Assembly (NCBI RefSeq): GCF_008641105.1
Contig: NZ_VTTI01000013.1
Span: 1 to 64,000, forward strand
Origin: Halopseudomonas salina
GTDB lineage: Bacteria; Pseudomonadota; Gammaproteobacteria; Pseudomonadales; Pseudomonadaceae
Length of the DNA: 64,000 bases
Direction of reading: 5' to 3'
Shown piece by piece: positions 48,471 to 58,382 of the stretch. The translations under genes and the position numbers were made by a program. Under the pieces are notes generated by a model. The model made no database searches, was not told the DNA's origin, and worked only from the letters and a program-made list of their open reading frames with translations. The number at the start of each line of letters is the position of its first letter. Within the stretch, counting starts at the first letter, position 1.

Positions 48471-49139
48471 CTACACAGCCTTTGACGCGGGCATAACGAA
48501 GCCCGGAAATTCGTTGAAAGCATCAATACAATGCTCGGGGCGGCTTTGCAACAGGTGTTCCCGGGACTGTGCGCCGTAGGTTGCGGCAATAGCCCGCACC
48601 CTCGCACCATGGGCCATGCGCATGTCGAATTCGCTGTCGCCGAGCATCAACGCGCAACTGGCCGGCGTTTCCAGTCGGTTGAGAATTTCCTCCAGCATGC
48701 GTGGATGCGGTTTACTCAGGGTTTCATCGGCGCAGCGGGTCATATCGAAAAACCCCGTCAAGTCGTGAGCAGCCAGAACGCGATCCAGGCCGCGACGACT
48801 CTTGCCAGTGGCCACTGCCATCTTGAACCCCGCCGAGCGGAAGCTGTCCAGCGCTTCCAACACGCCGGGAAACAAGTTCGCTGGCTGCTGCTCAAGCGCC
48901 ACATAATGTTCGCTGTATTCCTGACGCAGCTTCTCCACCAACCAGGGCTCATTCAGACCAGGAAACAGAATCGCTATAGCTTCGGGCAGACCCAGGCCGA
49001 TGATATCGCGCACCGCCCGCTCGGAAGGCACGTCCAGACCAGTCAGCTTCGCCGCAGCCACCATGGACTCGACAATCCGGCTGATGGAGTCACACAGCGT
49101 TCCATCCCAGTCAAAGATCAGTGTTTTTAGTTCAGGCAT
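48471..49139 (-). CDS. HAD-IA family phosphatase (phosphoglycolate phosphatase-like)
   Basis: 222 residues. Motif [11 protein letters not shown] (nucleophile Asp 10), motif [13 protein letters not shown], motif III Lys in LSKPHPRML, motif IV LGDSEFD, and an alpha-helical cap between I and II. The substrate is unknown. ATG 49139 overlaps the rluC stop by 8 nt; the rluC-HAD-sppA order is conserved in pseudomonads. Confidence 0.9.
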   Translation of the reverse strand: MPELKTLIFDWDGTLCDSISRIVESMVAAAKLTGLDVPSERAVRDIIGLGLPEAIAILFPGLNEPWLVEKLRQEYSEHYVALEQQPANLFPGVLEALDSFRSAGFKMAVATGKSRRGLDRVLAAHDLTGFFDMTRCADETLSKPHPRMLEEILNRLETPASCALMLGDSEFDMRMAHGARVRAIAATYGAQSREHLLQSRPEHCIDAFNEFPGFVMPASKAV

Positions 49140-50091
49140 TGGCCAGCCTGCGCAGGGTGTCATCCCACATGCGGCCAGGCTCGGCCTTCACGTCCAACTG
49201 AGTGCCGTCGGGCAACTCGACATGCAGCGAGGCTGCATGCAGAAAGAGCCGTTTACCCCCCAGCTCTTTTATCTGCTGGGAAAATTCGTCGCTTCCATAT
49301 TTCGGATCGCCAGCAATCACATGACCGGCATGCCGAGCATGCACACGGATCTGGTGGGTACGGCCGGTAATCGGACGAGCTTCCACCAAAGTGGCGAAAT
49401 CGCCAAAGCGCTGAACCACGCTGAACTCGGTCAGAGATTCCTTGCCCTCGGCATTTACCTCGACCATTCGCTCGCCGGACCGCAGATTATTCTTCTGCAG
49501 AGGCGCGTGAACTTTTCGCGTGGTAGCAGGCCAATGGCCGCGCACCAGTGCCAGATAGCACTTGCGCACGCCATCACCGCGTAATGCCGCATGCAGATGA
49601 CGGAGCATACTGCGCTTCTTGGCGATCATCAGGCAGCCGGAGGTGTCGCGGTCCAGCCGGTGTACCAGCTCCATCTGCGGCACATCGGGACGCAACTGGC
49701 GCATCGCCTCGATCACACCGAAATTGAGGCCACTGCCACCGTGCACGGCAAGACCCGCGGGCTTGTTGATAACAATCAGCCCCTTGTCCTCATACAGAAT
49801 GTTCTGCTCCAACGCCTGCAGAATGCCCTGACCGACCAGCGCTGGCTCATTGGGTTCCGGTAAGCGTACTGGCGGTATACGTATGCTGTCACCCGCCTGC
49901 AAACGGTAGTCCGGCTTGACCCTTCCTTTATTGACGCGCACCTCGCCCTTGCGCAGGATCCGGTAGACCAGCGTGCGCGGCGCGCCCTTGAGACGAGTGA
50001 TCAGATAGTTGTCGATGCGCTGCCCCGCGAGGTCCTCGGAGATGAGGTCAAACTGTACGGGGGGAGCTGCTGGAGTTGTGCTTTCATTCAT
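49132..50091 (-). CDS. rluC: 23S rRNA pseudouridine synthase RluC
   Basis: 319 residues. S4 RNA-binding domain at about 20-80 ([35 protein letters not shown]), then the RluA-type catalytic domain with the Asp in [12 protein letters not shown] and RTHQIRVH. E. coli RluC modifies positions 955, 2504 and 2580. I use ATG 50091; an ATG five codons earlier is possible. A TATCAT hexamer lies within ten bases of the start, so the mRNA leader may be short. Confidence 0.93.
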   Translation of the reverse strand: MNESTTPAAPPVQFDLISEDLAGQRIDNYLITRLKGAPRTLVYRILRKGEVRVNKGRVKPDYRLQAGDSIRIPPVRLPEPNEPALVGQGILQALEQNILYEDKGLIVINKPAGLAVHGGSGLNFGVIEAMRQLRPDVPQMELVHRLDRDTSGCLMIAKKRSMLRHLHAALRGDGVRKCYLALVRGHWPATTRKVHAPLQKNNLRSGERMVEVNAEGKESLTEFSVVQRFGDFATLVEARPITGRTHQIRVHARHAGHVIAGDPKYGSDEFSQQIKELGGKRLFLHAASLHVELPDGTQLDVKAEPGRMWDDTLRRLANA

Positions 50092-50118
50092 CCGCGCATG
50101 ATACATTTTTTCTTGCAA

Positions 50119-50147
50119 TTGAAGCACTTAAAAAATGCTGTTATATT
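50119..50147 (+). promoter_or_regulatory. Sigma-70 promoter of rne
   Basis: TTGAAG, 17-nt spacer, TATATT on the + strand in the rluC-rne gap. Predicted start about 50154. Confidence 0.7.
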
Positions 50148-50153
50148 CGCTAA

Positions 50154-50783
50154 AGCTGCGTAACAGGCAGCCGGGGAAACAGCAGGCGCATCACCATCGC
50201 GCAGCCCCCAGAAACAACGACATTTGGGGCTTTGCCAGGCGTTTATCAAACAGTAGGCCGGCAAGCACCATTGATCGACACGCTGGTTGCCAGTTGGCAG
50301 CCAGAATATAAACCCGCTCCCGACAAAGCGATGAGCGGCACCCGATCAAGATGGGTAAGTGTCAGGTGGAGATGCACAGCTTCAGGATCATGTGACGAGC
50401 GCTGACAGTTGCCCTGCAATGTGTCCCCGTTCCCAGTCCGGCTGATTCCTCCCGAAGGCAGTTTTTGAACAGGCCCCCGCGCTGACATGGTCACCGGCGA
50501 CCTGAAACGTCATCCCAGGCATGCAGCATATTTGCATGGGTAGGCATCCGGCGCTGTCGTGGCATGGTTGGATAGATAGTCACGCAGGCTTTTTCAAAGA
50601 CTTCCAGAAACGGTTTATCTGTACTCGCCGTAACAGACTGTATTGCCCTGCCCTGTGGCAGCGACATGAAATCTGAACAAGGGCAAGGTTGGCCCAAGCA
50701 GAAACACCCCTGACACCTGTCATACGAGTCGCAGGTGCCGTCATTGTGTGATCCGGGCAGCATTGGAAACACAACGGTACTTC
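50154..50783 (+). promoter_or_regulatory. Long 5' leader of rne (rne-II-like region)
   Basis: About 630 nt without a supported protein gene. RNase E controls its own mRNA through the leader in enterobacteria, and a structured RNA called rne-II has been described upstream of rne in Pseudomonas; the position here agrees, though I could not align it. Visible hairpins include AGCCCC...GGGGCT (50203-50231) and CACCTG-N12-CAGGTG (50714-50737). The SD before the ATG is weak, which fits control at translation or decay. Confidence 0.55.
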
Positions 50784-53700
50784 ATGAAAAGAATGCTGAT
50801 CAACGCAACTCAACCCGAAGAGTTGCGCGTCGCCCTGGTAGATGGCCAGCGCCTGTACGATCTGGATATAGAATCCGGAGCACGTGAACAGAAGAAAGCC
50901 AACATCTATAAAGGCAAGATCACCCGTGTCGAACCCAGCCTCGAGGCTGCATTCGTTGATTTCGGCTCTGACCGCCACGGCTTTCTGCCGCTGAAGGAAA
51001 TCTCCCGCGAATACTTCTCCAAGCAGCCTGAAGGCCGCGTCAACATCAAGGAAGTACTGCGCGAAGGCCAGGAAGTCATAGTCCAGGTCGACAAGGAAGA
51101 GCGCGGCAACAAGGGCGCAGCTTTGACGACCTTTATCAGCCTGGCTGGTCGCTACCTGGTGCTGATGCCCAACAACCCGCGCGCCGGTGGCATTTCCCGT
51201 CGCATCGAGGGTGAAGAGCGCAACGAGCTACGCGAAGCCATCAACAGCCTCAACGTTCCCGCCGACATGGGCATGATCGTGCGCACCGCCGGCCTGGGTC
51301 GCAGTGCTGAAGAACTGCAATGGGATCTGGATTATCTGCTGCAACTCTGGGGTGCCATCAAGGGCGCCTCCGATGAGCGCGCCTCCCCGTTCCTGATCTA
51401 TCAGGAAAGCAACGTCATCATCCGCGCCATCCGCGACTACCTGCGCCAGGACATCGGCGAAGTGTTGATCGACAGCGAGACCGTCAAGGAAGAAGCGCTG
51501 AACTTCATCAGCCAGGTCATGCCGCAGTACGCGAGCAAGGTGAAGCTGTACGAAGATACCGTACCGCTGTTCAACCGTTTCCAGATTGAAAGCCAGATTG
51601 AAACCGCCTTCGAACGCGAAGTGAAACTGCCTTCCGGCGGCTCCATCGTGATCGACCACACCGAAGCTCTGGTCTCCATTGATATCAACTCCTCGCGCGC
51701 CACCAAGGGTGCCGATATCGAAGAGACTGCACTGCAGACCAACCTGGAAGCGGCTGAAGAAATCGCCCGCCAGTTACGCCTGCGTGATATCGGCGGCCTG
51801 ATCGTGATCGACTTCATCGACATGTCCCCTGCCAAAAACCAGCGGGCCGTTGAAGAGCGCGTCAAGGAAAGCCTGGAAGCCGACCGCGCCCGTGTTCAGG
51901 TGGGTCGGATTTCCCGTTTCGGTCTGCTGGAAATGTCCCGTCAGCGCCTGCGCCCATCCCTGGGCGAGACCAGTGGTATTGTCTGCCCACGCTGTAATGG
52001 CCGAGGCACCATCCGCGACGTCGAGTCCCTGTCCCTGTCGGTACTTCGCCTTATCGAAGAAGAAGCATTGAAGGAACGCACCGCAGAAGTTCGCGCCCAC
52101 GTGCCGATCGCTGTAGCCACCTTCCTGCTCAACGAAAAGCGCGAAGCGCTGGCCAAAACCGAAGAGCGTACCAAGGTACGCCTGCTGATTCTGCCCAGCG
52201 AGCACATGGAAACCCCGCACTTCGACGTTCAGCGTCTGCGCGACGACCATGAAGCCGTTCTCAATGGCGAAACCAGCTACACCATGAGCAGCGAAATCGT
52301 TGCCGAAGAGCCCACACCCGTCAGCCAGACCAAGGCTATCGTGCGTCAGGAAGCAGCAGTCAAGACGCTGGCGCCCTCACGCCCTGCGCCAACGCCTGTT
52401 GCCGCCGCAGCTCCCGTGGCTGCCACCAAGGCGATTCACGATGCGCAGCCGGGATTGTTCAAGGGTTTGATCAAGTCACTCGTGAGCCTGTTCGCCTCTG
52501 AAGAAGAGCCAGCACGCGAAGAGCCGGCCAAGCCCGCAGAGCGCTCTGCCAGCAAGCCCGCCCCACGTGACAACAAGCGAGGTGGTGACGAGCGCCGTGG
52601 TGGTCGTGGCCGCCGCCCCCGTACCGAACGCAGTGACCGCCCAGAACGCAATGAGCGCCCAGAACGCGCCGAGCGTCCTGAGCGCAGCGAACGTCCCGAG
52701 CGCAAAGCTCCAGCAGCTCGCGCCGAGGCGCCGGTCCAGACCGAGAAGCGTGACGCTCCGGTAGCAACGGAAACCAAGTCGGGGGAAACGCCTACCCGCC
52801 GCCGCCGCCGCGGTACGCCGGAAACCCCGACTGAAGCCAAGCAAGCGGCGCAGGAGCAGGGTCCAGATCAGAACCAGGACCGGACTCCTGATCAAGGCCG
52901 TTCCGAAGCACCTGCCGAGCGTCGTTCGCGTCGCCCTGTCGAGGAAAAGGCAAACGAAGACCAGACGATCGCTGAAGATCAGACAGATCTGGACACCACG
53001 GATGAGACAGGCGAAAGCGATCGCCCCAAGCGTCGCTCGCGTAATAGCCAGCGTCGTCGCAATAATCGTCGCAGCCGCGTTAATCAGGATGACACTACAG
53101 CCGGCTCCGAGGGCGCCCAGGAAGGCGAGCAGACGCCTTCCAGCGAACTGCCGAGCAACGAGCCGAGCCAGCCTGTAGCAGACAGCGCTGTCGCAGTGGC
53201 AGCCACAGCTGCAGCGTCGGTTGCCCGTGTGGAAGAAACGGTAGCCGAGCAGGAGCAGGAGCAACCTGGCAGCCTGAGTGATGTGACTGATCCTGTAGAG
53301 GCCGGCTTGAAACAGGCCGCATCCGATCTTGAGTCCTCCATTGAGGATGCGGTTCAGGCGTTCAGCCAGTCGCAACCCAAGGCGGTTGATGAAGATACAA
53401 CCGAGCAGCAAGCCACTCCGGCTCCTGTCGAGGAAGTGGCTGAGATCAAGGCCGCTGATGCAGAGCCAACGGCAGTACCGGCTGAATCCGTCAATGAGGC
53501 GCCCACTGAGCCTGCGGTCCAGATTACCGCCGCAGCGGTCGAACCAACCGAGCAGGAACCGCAAGTTCTGGTACACGCAGAGCCTGTAGCGCCAGCACCG
53601 GCACTGGAAGAAACGGTTGCCGCACAGACGGAAGTTCAGCCCGAGCCAGTGAAGCCTGTGGAGCCGGTGAATCCGCCAACAGAAAGCGGACGCGCCTATA

Positions 53701-54086
53701 ACGATCCGCGGGAAATTCGCCGCCGCCAGCAGGAAGCCAAGCTTTTGGCTGAACAGCAGGCAGCCAGCGAGGAGCCGGAAACAGCAATGGAAACGGCAAC
53801 GCCGGTTCAGGATGTCACACCCCTGCCCGATCAGCCCGCACCGGTAGTAGACCCGGTCGCTCAGCAGCCTGCAGTCGAAGAGCAGTCGGCGCCAGCCGAG
53901 CAAGCCGACAGTCCGCAGCCCGAGCGTTCCGAACGGGAGCGTCCAGCCAATCCGCAACAGGCTGACCTGCCGATCGATACGGTCGAGTCACCCGCTAGCG
54001 CGGATGCGACGGGTGATGAAGATCATCCCGAGACCCATGATCTGCGTCAGCAGCAGGAAGACCAGGAAGATAAGCCCAAGCTCTGA
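50784..54086 (+). CDS. rne: Ribonuclease E
   Basis: 1100 residues. Main endonuclease of mRNA decay and rRNA/tRNA processing. [10 protein letters not shown] start, S1 domain about 35-125, 5'-sensor and RNase H-like parts, then the DNase I-like catalytic region with D300 ([12 protein letters not shown]) and D343 (VIDFIDM). The zinc link is CPRC at 401-404. From about residue 520 the chain is disordered and rich in Glu, Pro, Ala and Arg: this is the degradosome scaffold, with arginine-rich RNA-binding runs (about 605-645 and 745-775). A helix near 558-570 ([14 protein letters not shown]) is the likely membrane anchor. Confidence 0.96.
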   Translation: MKRMLINATQPEELRVALVDGQRLYDLDIESGAREQKKANIYKGKITRVEPSLEAAFVDFGSDRHGFLPLKEISREYFSKQPEGRVNIKEVLREGQEVIVQVDKEERGNKGAALTTFISLAGRYLVLMPNNPRAGGISRRIEGEERNELREAINSLNVPADMGMIVRTAGLGRSAEELQWDLDYLLQLWGAIKGASDERASPFLIYQESNVIIRAIRDYLRQDIGEVLIDSETVKEEALNFISQVMPQYASKVKLYEDTVPLFNRFQIESQIETAFEREVKLPSGGSIVIDHTEALVSIDINSSRATKGADIEETALQTNLEAAEEIARQLRLRDIGGLIVIDFIDMSPAKNQRAVEERVKESLEADRARVQVGRISRFGLLEMSRQRLRPSLGETSGIVCPRCNGRGTIRDVESLSLSVLRLIEEEALKERTAEVRAHVPIAVATFLLNEKREALAKTEERTKVRLLILPSEHMETPHFDVQRLRDDHEAVLNGETSYTMSSEIVAEEPTPVSQTKAIVRQEAAVKTLAPSRPAPTPVAAAAPVAATKAIHDAQPGLFKGLIKSLVSLFASEEEPAREEPAKPAERSASKPAPRDNKRGGDERRGGRGRRPRTERSDRPERNERPERAERPERSERPERKAPAARAEAPVQTEKRDAPVATETKSGETPTRRRRRGTPETPTEAKQAAQEQGPDQNQDRTPDQGRSEAPAERRSRRPVEEKANEDQTIAEDQTDLDTTDETGESDRPKRRSRNSQRRRNNRRSRVNQDDTTAGSEGAQEGEQTPSSELPSNEPSQPVADSAVAVAATAAASVARVEETVAEQEQEQPGSLSDVTDPVEAGLKQAASDLESSIEDAVQAFSQSQPKAVDEDTTEQQATPAPVEEVAEIKAADAEPTAVPAESVNEAPTEPAVQITAAAVEPTEQEPQVLVHAEPVAPAPALEETVAAQTEVQPEPVKPVEPVNPPTESGRAYNDPREIRRRQQEAKLLAEQQAASEEPETAMETATPVQDVTPLPDQPAPVVDPVAQQPAVEEQSAPAEQADSPQPERSERERPANPQQADLPIDTVESPASADATGDEDHPETHDLRQQQEDQEDKPKL
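52620..52706 (+). repeat. rne: Short Arg-Pro-Glu-Arg repeat within rne
   Basis: Five to six degenerate copies of a 12-18 nt unit coding RPER followed by a variable residue and ER (residues about 613-641). It makes a mixed-charge, arginine-rich stretch in the RNA-binding scaffold. Such repeats can vary in number between strains. Confidence 0.7.
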
Positions 54087-54102
54087 TAGGGGACGGCGAA
54101 CG

Positions 54103-54135
54103 AAAAAGGGGATGCTTGATGCATCCCCTTTTTTT
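54103..54135. terminator. Bidirectional terminator between rne and murB
   Basis: 13-bp stem AAAAAGGGGATGC with its complement, 5-nt loop, T7 on the + side and an A5 run serving the minus side. Sits between two convergent genes. Confidence 0.92.
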
Positions 54136-54168
54136 GTCTGAGTGACCCTTGAAACATCGGCAAAGTCT

Positions 54169-55188
54169 TCAACCCAGCCGTTGCGGCTCCATTTCCAGCT
54201 CCAGGCCAAACCGGGCATGGACATCATCGCTGATACGCTTGGCCAGCGAGAGAATATCCTCTCCCCGTGCGCCACCGTGATTTACCAGCACCAGCGCCTG
54301 TCGTGCATGCACGCCCACATGGCCAGCGCGCACACCCTTCCAGCCAGCCTGGTCAATCAACCATCCGGCTGCAACCTTGTATCGACCATCCGGCTGCAGG
54401 TAGTGCGGTATGTCGGGATAAAGGGCCTTGAGCGCATTCAGTTGGTGCCGGGTTACCAGCGGATTCTTGAAAAAGCTTCCCGCATTGCCCAACACCGCGG
54501 GATCCGGGAGTTTGGACTGGCGGATATGGCAGACCAGACTGGCGACAACACGCGGATCCGGTCGGTGCAGGCCGGTCGCTTCCCAGGCAGTGTCCAGCGG
54601 GGCATAGTCGACACGAACCTGAGCATGACGGCGCAGTATCAGCCGCACCCGCAAGATCACATAGCGCCCGGGCGACTGTTTGAAAACGGACTCCCTGTAG
54701 CCGAAGTGGCAAGCTGCACGGTCAAATTGTCGGATCTCACCGGTCACCCGGTCCAGTGCGTCCAGACTATGAAAGACATCCTGTAACTCAACACCGTAAG
54801 CGCCGATATTCTGGACCGGAGCTGCGCCCAGCGTGCCCGGTATAAGTGACAGATTTTCCAGCCCGCAGAGCCCCAGATCCAGCGTCCAGTTGACCAGGTC
54901 GTGCCAATTCTCACCGGCCTCACCCTCGATCAGCAGCGCATCTGGCGCGCGCCGCAAAACCCGCCGGCCGCGGCTGCGCATGATTATGACCACACCAGGC
55001 AGCGATCCGGTAACAACGACGTTACTGCCGCCTCCCAGCACAGTGACCGGCCAGGCATGTTCAGCCGCCATATCCAGTGCAGCCACAAGCTCCCGATCGC
55101 TGTGGATCTCCACCAGATGCTCGGCGCGCTCGGTAATACCCAGGGAGTTGTAGGCCCGCAGGTCAACCTGCTGTCGCACGGCGAACAT
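54169..55188 (-). CDS. murB: UDP-N-acetylenolpyruvoylglucosamine reductase
   Basis: 339 residues, type I MurB. Reduces UDP-GlcNAc-enolpyruvate to UDP-MurNAc. FAD-binding PVTVLGGGSNVVV (about 47-59), GTLGAAPVQNIGAYGVEL, Ser in VLGNAGSFFKNP and a C-terminal Glu region. Shares one base with kdsB (TGATG). Last gene of the exbBD-lpxK-ycaR-kdsB-murB run. Confidence 0.94.
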   Translation of the reverse strand: MFAVRQQVDLRAYNSLGITERAEHLVEIHSDRELVAALDMAAEHAWPVTVLGGGSNVVVTGSLPGVVIIMRSRGRRVLRRAPDALLIEGEAGENWHDLVNWTLDLGLCGLENLSLIPGTLGAAPVQNIGAYGVELQDVFHSLDALDRVTGEIRQFDRAACHFGYRESVFKQSPGRYVILRVRLILRRHAQVRVDYAPLDTAWEATGLHRPDPRVVASLVCHIRQSKLPDPAVLGNAGSFFKNPLVTRHQLNALKALYPDIPHYLQPDGRYKVAAGWLIDQAGWKGVRAGHVGVHARQALVLVNHGGARGEDILSLAKRISDDVHARFGLELEMEPQRLG

Positions 55189-55946
55189 CAGGATCCGGCC
55201 AGCATTGCGCGTACCCGCTCCAGGTCGTCCCGGGTATCAATGCCCGGTGCCGGCACCTCACAGGCATCAGCAACCTGAATCCGGCAGCCAAACCAGAGTG
55301 CCCGCAGTTGTTCCAGGGATTCTGCCGTCTCCAGGGGGCTCGGTGCCCACTGGACATAATCATGCAGAAATCCGACCTTATAGGCATACAGGCCGATATG
55401 CCGGCGGAAGGTCATTCCCTCAGGGATGCTGCGCGGCTCGGTTGCAAAGGCATCCCTGGACCAGGGGATCGGCGCGCGACTGAAGTACAGGGCAAAGCCC
55501 TGTTGGTCGGTCACCAGCTTCACCACATTGGGATTGAAAACCGATTCGATATCCGTCAAAGGCTCGGCCAGAGTGGCAATGCTGGCCTGCGGGTGCGCGA
55601 GCAGGTTTGCTGCCACCTGGTCAATCAAGCTGGGGGGGATCATCGGCTCGTCGCCCTGCACGTTGACCACACAGTCTTCGGCATCAAGCCCCATCAACGT
55701 CACCACCTCCTGCAACCGGTCGGTGCCCGAGGGGTGATCGGCTCTGGTCAGTACAACGTTGGCGCCGAACTGACGACAGGCCTCAGCTATGCGCTCGTCG
55801 TCGGTGGCCACGGTCACGCTCAAGGCCTGGCTCTTGCCGGCCTGCTCCCACACGCGCTGAATCATTGTCTTGCCGCCAATATCAAGCAGGGGCTTGCCTG
55901 GCAGGCGGGTGGAAGCATATCGAGCCGGAATGATGACGTGGAACAT
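55188..55946 (-). CDS. kdsB: 3-deoxy-manno-octulosonate cytidylyltransferase
   Basis: 252 residues. Activates Kdo as CMP-Kdo for the LPS inner core. [14 protein letters not shown] at the start, [10 protein letters not shown] and [13 protein letters not shown] are conserved. Begins 2 nt after the ycaR stop. Confidence 0.95.
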   Translation of the reverse strand: MFHVIIPARYASTRLPGKPLLDIGGKTMIQRVWEQAGKSQALSVTVATDDERIAEACRQFGANVVLTRADHPSGTDRLQEVVTLMGLDAEDCVVNVQGDEPMIPPSLIDQVAANLLAHPQASIATLAEPLTDIESVFNPNVVKLVTDQQGFALYFSRAPIPWSRDAFATEPRSIPEGMTFRRHIGLYAYKVGFLHDYVQWAPSPLETAESLEQLRALWFGCRIQVADACEVPAPGIDTRDDLERVRAMLAGS

Positions 55947-55948
55947 GT

Positions 55949-56134
55949 TCAGGTATCCAGCCGCTCATCGGCATCCAGGGCACGGGCCTCGCCTTCCAGC
56001 ATGACCGGTATGCCATCGCGAACCGGATAGGCCAGACCATCGGCGCGGCACCACAACTCGGTCTTGTCGGCGTTCTGTACCAGCGGGCCCTTGCAGATCG
56101 GGCACGCCAGGATATCAAGCAGCTTGGGGTCCAT
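55949..56134 (-). CDS. Trm112/YcaR family protein
   Basis: 61 residues. [17 protein letters not shown] and [13 protein letters not shown] define the family, which has a zinc-ribbon-like fold; the CxxC is present. In bacteria it sits between lpxK and kdsB and its role is unclear. Of two adjacent ATGs, 56134 has the better distance (7 nt) to CAGGAG. Confidence 0.9.
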   Translation of the reverse strand: MDPKLLDILACPICKGPLVQNADKTELWCRADGLAYPVRDGIPVMLEGEARALDADERLDT

Positions 56135-56183
56135 CATAAAACTCCTGAGAAAATGAAAAGAAAATGCCGAGTAGCCAGACCAG

Positions 56184-57203
56184 TCAGGCAGGCCTCGGAT
56201 TGAGAGTGGCCAGGCGCTGTTGCAACTGGCTGGCAAAGGCGTCACTCATGGTCGCCTCTACGCACAGATACCACCAGTTGGGTCGGGCAAAGCCGGTGCA
56301 TTTGATCGCGTCCTTTTCGGTCATGATCAAGGGCCTGTCCAGATCGCAAGCAGCAAAACTGGCTACCGAATAATGTGCATGATCGGAAAAAATGTGCCGC
56401 TCCACCTCGAAGGATAGCTGCTCAAGACTGATAAAAAAACGCTCGGGGTTGCCGATTCCTGCCACCGCTGACACCTGTTTGCTGCCCTGCCAGTGTTCAG
56501 GCCGTATGCGCTCACCCGTCAGCAGGTTGACCAGCGCCACCGGCTTGAGCTGCATCCCGAAATCCGTGGAACTGTCAGATACGGCACCATTGCGCACCAC
56601 GAAGTCTACCGACTTCACCCTGCTGGCAGGCTCACGCAACGGCCCCTCCGGCAGACATCTGGCATTGCCCAGCCCCCGCGCAGCATCGACCATGAGTATT
56701 TCCAGATCGCGCCCCAGTCGGTAATGCTGCAGGCCATCGTCACTGACGATGACGTCCACCTGCGCGCTGGCCAGCAGGTGCCGCGCCGCCTGCGGACGAT
56801 CCGGATCAATGACCACGGGCACCTGGCAGCGCTTTGCGATTAACAAAGGTTCATCGCCCACGGTCACCGCGTCGTCATGGTCGGGATCGAGCAACCAGGG
56901 CGTTGACTGGGGGGAGGCGCCGTAGCCACGACTTATCAGACCGGGACGTAGCCCCTGGGCCTTGAGATAATCAAGCAGCCAGATGCACATGGGGGTCTTG
57001 CCGGTACCACCCAGGGTGATGTTACCCACCACGATCAGCGGCACGGGGGGCTGCCAGACACGCGCAGCATCCTCCATGTATGCTGCGCGACGTCTGGTTA
57101 CTACCAAGCCGTAAAACGCGGACAAGGGCCTGAGGGCCAGCAGCCAACTCTGCCGTCCATACCAGGCACGGAGCATGAACTGCTCGAGGGAAAATCCCTT
57201 CAC
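56184..57203 (-). CDS. lpxK: Tetraacyldisaccharide 4'-kinase
   Basis: 339 residues. Phosphorylates the lipid A disaccharide at the inner membrane. An N-terminal hydrophobic region, the P-loop [12 protein letters not shown] (about 60-71) and SRGYG followed by GDEP and [10 protein letters not shown] are typical. GTG start overlapping the exbD stop (GTGA). Fifty nt before ycaR. Confidence 0.94.
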   Translation of the reverse strand: MKGFSLEQFMLRAWYGRQSWLLALRPLSAFYGLVVTRRRAAYMEDAARVWQPPVPLIVVGNITLGGTGKTPMCIWLLDYLKAQGLRPGLISRGYGASPQSTPWLLDPDHDDAVTVGDEPLLIAKRCQVPVVIDPDRPQAARHLLASAQVDVIVSDDGLQHYRLGRDLEILMVDAARGLGNARCLPEGPLREPASRVKSVDFVVRNGAVSDSSTDFGMQLKPVALVNLLTGERIRPEHWQGSKQVSAVAGIGNPERFFISLEQLSFEVERHIFSDHAHYSVASFAACDLDRPLIMTEKDAIKCTGFARPNWWYLCVEATMSDAFASQLQQRLATLNPRPA

Positions 57204-57634
57204 TGCCCTTCGCCCGCCTCCGCCTGGGTCGTCGTCAGCCTCAACCGGGTGAAGCCCAGTTGACCTGCCGCGTCCATCGCCATGATCACTGACTGATGGG
57301 GCGTCTGCGCATCTGCGGTAATAATCAAGGGCAACGACAGGTCACCAGCCGATTCGCGCTGAAGCGCTGTCTTAAGCGTATCCACCCCGGGAGCAATAAG
57401 CGCCTTGTCGTTGATTGCAATATCCCCGCTGGCCGATATGGTCAGTTCGATCTGCTGCTGGTCACGATTTTCCACCTGCTCGCCGGACACCGCTTCCGGC
57501 AGATCCAGCTTGAGCTGGGTCTCGCGGGTAAAGGTGGTTGAAACCATGAAGAAAATCAGCAGCAGAAACACTACATCGATCAGGGGCGTGAGATTGACGC
57601 TGGCCTCTTCCTGTCTCTGGCGCCTGAAATTCAC
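57200..57634 (-). CDS. exbD: ExbD/TolR family protein
   Basis: 144 residues. One membrane helix at about 17-35 with the proton-path Asp in NLTPLIDVVFLLLIFFMV, then a periplasmic domain. Works with the ExbB partner as an energy unit for an outer-membrane process; in this lpxK-linked position the client is not known and no tonB gene is adjacent. GTG start overlapping exbB. Confidence 0.9.
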   Translation of the reverse strand: MNFRRQRQEEASVNLTPLIDVVFLLLIFFMVSTTFTRETQLKLDLPEAVSGEQVENRDQQQIELTISASGDIAINDKALIAPGVDTLKTALQRESAGDLSLPLIITADAQTPHQSVIMAMDAAGQLGFTRLRLTTTQAEAGEGQ

Positions 57635-58317
57635 GTCCTGGCTCCCTTGCGAGTGCTACCAACGCGTGAAACCGGCTCCTTGCTCACGGGGCCAGCGATC
57701 GGCGCTTCCACTTCACGATTGCCCTGCAGAACCTCGACCAGCTTGGTCGCCTCCTGTTCCATGGCCACCACCAGCTCGTCCACCCGACGCACAAAGAAAC
57801 GATGAAAAAACAGGGCCGGAATGGCTACGGTCAGGCCCGCAGCGGTGGTTATCAATGCCTTGGAGATACCTCCTGCCAACACGCCGGTATTGCCGGTACC
57901 CTGAATCATGATTGCGCTAAACACGTCGATCATCCCGATTACCGTACCCAGCAGACCAAGCAGCGGCGTAATTGCAGCGACTGTACCGAGGGTATTGAGG
58001 TAGCGTTCGAGCTCATGAATGACCTTGCCGGCCGCTTCCTGGATGCTTTCTTTCATGATCTCCCGACCGTGCTTGGAGTTGTTCAGGCCGGCCGCCATGA
58101 TTTCGCCCAGGGGCGAGTCACTACGCAGGGTTTTCAGACGTTCGGCGTCCAGCTTGCCCTCACGCACCCATTGCCAGACCTGACCAAGTAACGCCGGAGG
58201 CGCCACACGCGCGCTGCGCAGTGCCCAAAGACGCTCTATCACGATGGCGGCAGCAATAACCGAAGACAAGATAATCGGCAGCATCAGCCAGCCGCCCGCA
58301 CTGATCAGTTCCCACAC
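57631..58317 (-). CDS. exbB: ExbB/MotA-TolQ family proton channel protein
   Basis: 228 residues, three membrane segments (about 8-27, 110-135, 150-175) and the conserved GTVIGMIDVF and ISKALITTAAGLTVAIPALFF. I chose GTG 58317: GGGGAGGGA lies 6 nt upstream and WELISAGGWLMLPIIL is the usual N-terminus. An in-frame ATG at 58344 would add nine residues but has no SD. Confidence 0.9.
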   Translation of the reverse strand: MWELISAGGWLMLPIILSSVIAAAIVIERLWALRSARVAPPALLGQVWQWVREGKLDAERLKTLRSDSPLGEIMAAGLNNSKHGREIMKESIQEAAGKVIHELERYLNTLGTVAAITPLLGLLGTVIGMIDVFSAIMIQGTGNTGVLAGGISKALITTAAGLTVAIPALFFHRFFVRRVDELVVAMEQEATKLVEVLQGNREVEAPIAGPVSKEPVSRVGSTRKGART

Positions 58318-58382
58318 AAGCGATCCCTCCCCAAAAGTCAGCATACTCTAGCACAGGGCCAGCTGCTCCCTGCGCGCTCTTG

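Noticed and set aside
50401..50490. Premature terminator inside the rne leader (CTG...CAG followed by TTTTT near 50442-50466)
   Set aside because: The stem is short and interrupted; too weak to list as a terminator.
52476..53957. Open frame of 493 codons on the minus strand opposite rne
   Set aside because: Shadow of the low-complexity, GC-rich scaffold region of rne; the product is Leu/Arg/Cys-rich without family resemblance.
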